DNA of 64,000 nt from Roseivirga misakiensis (GTDB lineage: Bacteria > Bacteroidota > Bacteroidia > Cytophagales > Cyclobacteriaceae), in contig NZ_MDGQ01000005.1 of NCBI RefSeq assembly GCF_001747105.1, positions 1,674,001-1,738,000 on the forward strand. The letters are read 5' to 3'. The translations under genes and the position numbers were made by a program. A model generated the notes under the pieces. The model was not told the DNA's origin, searched no databases, and was given only the letters and a program-made list of their open reading frames with translations. Positions 63,130-64,000 of the stretch are shown piece by piece (position 1 is the stretch's first letter; each line of letters opens with the position of its first letter).

Positions 63130-64000
63130 CTATTCGTTTCTCAATGAATTGATCGGGTTTGTTCTAGCCGCTCTGTAGGATATAAAGACCACGGTGAGCC
63201 ATGCTATGACTAGCGACATGGCCATTACTACTAAAATTTGTAGGGCAGAAAAGTTGACGTGATAGACAAACCCATTAAGCCACTGCCCCATTAAGTAGTA
63301 AGCAAATGGTGCCATAATAATCATTGCCAGTAATGGTAGAAGCAGTGATTTCATGGTAAAATTCACCAGTATGCTTTGAATACTAGCACCTAAAACTTTG
63401 CGTATACCGATCTCTTTGACACTTCTCTGCGCATTGATAGAGGTAAGACCAAACAAGCCAAGGCAGGATATAGCAATGGCGATCAGACCGAAAATTGTGG
63501 CTAGCTGTTGGATTAGCAGTTCACTCTGATACATCTGCTCGTGTTCTGCATCTAAAAACTCATACTCGAATACAAAACCAGGCATAAAATCGGCATATGT
63601 ATCCTCTAATTTCTTAAGCGCAGCTTTTTCTTGACCTGGAGCTATTTTAATTGTCACATAATCACTGTTATCGGCATAATTGACAATAATCAGTGGTTGA
63701 ATTTCTTCATAAACAGAAGCGATATGAAAATCTTTAATTACGCCTATGATCTTGGTATCGACGCCCCAAAATTGAACCGGCATACCAATAGGGTTTTCAA
63801 CATTCATCCCTCTAACAGTCGCCTCGTTCACCAAAACGCCTAAATTATCTGTTTCTATTTCTGACGAGAAGTCTCTACCAGCAACTACTTCTAGGTTCAT
63901 GGTTTTAACAAAATCCACTTCTGAGAAAAGCAGCCTAAAACTTGTTTTGTCTACTAACGGGTCCTTTCCCTCCCATTCAAAATTTCCTGTAGCCGAGCCT
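63130..64000 (-). CDS. Orphan ABC permease (P17), C-terminal part; gene continues past the right edge
   Basis: An open frame runs from the window edge to the stop at 63130, giving about 289 residues. It covers most of the second periplasmic domain (DFVKTMNLEVVAGRDF, IIGVIKDFHIASVYEEI), three helices, the coupling motif KEIGIRKVLGASI and the tail NPINSLRNE. A GTG at 63918 lies inside the domain and is not a real start; the missing part should contain the first half, about 500 residues. It shows that the array extends beyond 64000, so the window does not reveal its first gene or promoter. Confidence 0.85.
   Translation of the reverse strand, partial: GSATGNFEWEGKDPLVDKTSFRLLFSEVDFVKTMNLEVVAGRDFSSEIETDNLGVLVNEATVRGMNVENPIGMPVQFWGVDTKIIGVIKDFHIASVYEEIQPLIIVNYADNSDYVTIKIAPGQEKAALKKLEDTYADFMPGFVFEYEFLDAEHEQMYQSELLIQQLATIFGLIAIAISCLGLFGLTSINAQRSVKEIGIRKVLGASIQSILVNFTMKSLLLPLLAMIIMAPFAYYLMGQWLNGFVYHVNFSALQILVVMAMSLVIAWLTVVFISYRAARTNPINSLRNE

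Noticed and set aside
63130-63918. Stand-alone 262-residue protein starting at GTG 63918
   Set aside because: The frame stays open to the window edge and the GTG falls inside a periplasmic domain; it is the 3 prime part of a full-size permease.

Overview
The window looks like the chromosome of a marine or soil Bacteroidota of the order Cytophagales (something like the Roseivirga/Fulvivirga group; the genus is a guess). Reasons: AT-rich DNA, a promoter of the Bacteroidota TTTG/TAnnTTTG type, a sigma-54 activator carrying GAFTDA, and very large two-module FtsX/MacB-type permeases. No rRNA, tRNA, CRISPR array, insertion sequence or phage gene is visible, and no stretch longer than about 230 bases lacks a gene.

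The dominant content is 17 paralogous ABC-type permeases (16 complete, one cut by the right edge). They fill roughly 39 to 40 kb of the 64 kb. Each has two copies of the periplasmic MacB-like domain plus FtsX core, with a KE(I/V)GIRKVxGA coupling motif in each half. No ABC ATPase, membrane-fusion protein or outer-membrane efflux gene is encoded in the window, so all 17 are orphans that would need an ATPase in trans or do something else. They fall into four transcriptional settings: (a) a PadR-regulated pair with an extra cytoplasmic prefix domain (2531-8239); (b) three permeases (9547-16944) next to a sigma-54 response regulator and a histidine kinase, with a duplicated 28-base operator at matching distances from two start codons; (c) one solitary permease (29674-32106); (d) an uninterrupted array of eleven with overlaps or gaps of 1-17 bases (39407 to beyond 64000).

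Layout. 1-2530, plus strand: end of a DUF6265 protein, a Bax-like glucosaminidase, a polysaccharide deacetylase and a hemerythrin-like protein, the last three with ATGA overlaps. 2531-16944, minus strand: settings (a) and (b), separated by a BspA-like repeat surface protein. 17174-20433, plus strand: sigma-54 regulator, kinase, lspA. 20434-21725: a decayed patch with two genes, each interrupted by one TGA, plus a small antisense zinc-ribbon membrane protein. 21752-29618: VOC protein, SnoaL-like protein, M28 peptidase, class-C beta-lactamase-fold hydrolase, arfB and yaaA (minus), hrpB (plus). 32251-36231, plus strand: thioesterase, TfoX-N protein, then an amino-acid permease one base away from an aldo/keto reductase fused to a Rid domain. 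36248-39352, minus strand: a large secreted Asp-box propeller protein downstream of the long array.

How the parts may work together (inference): the kinase has two membrane helices with almost no external loop, resembling kinases that read the state of an FtsX-family transporter. With the sigma-54 activator and the paired operators it forms a plausible envelope-stress or peptide-sensing module built around permeases, here expanded to an unusual degree.
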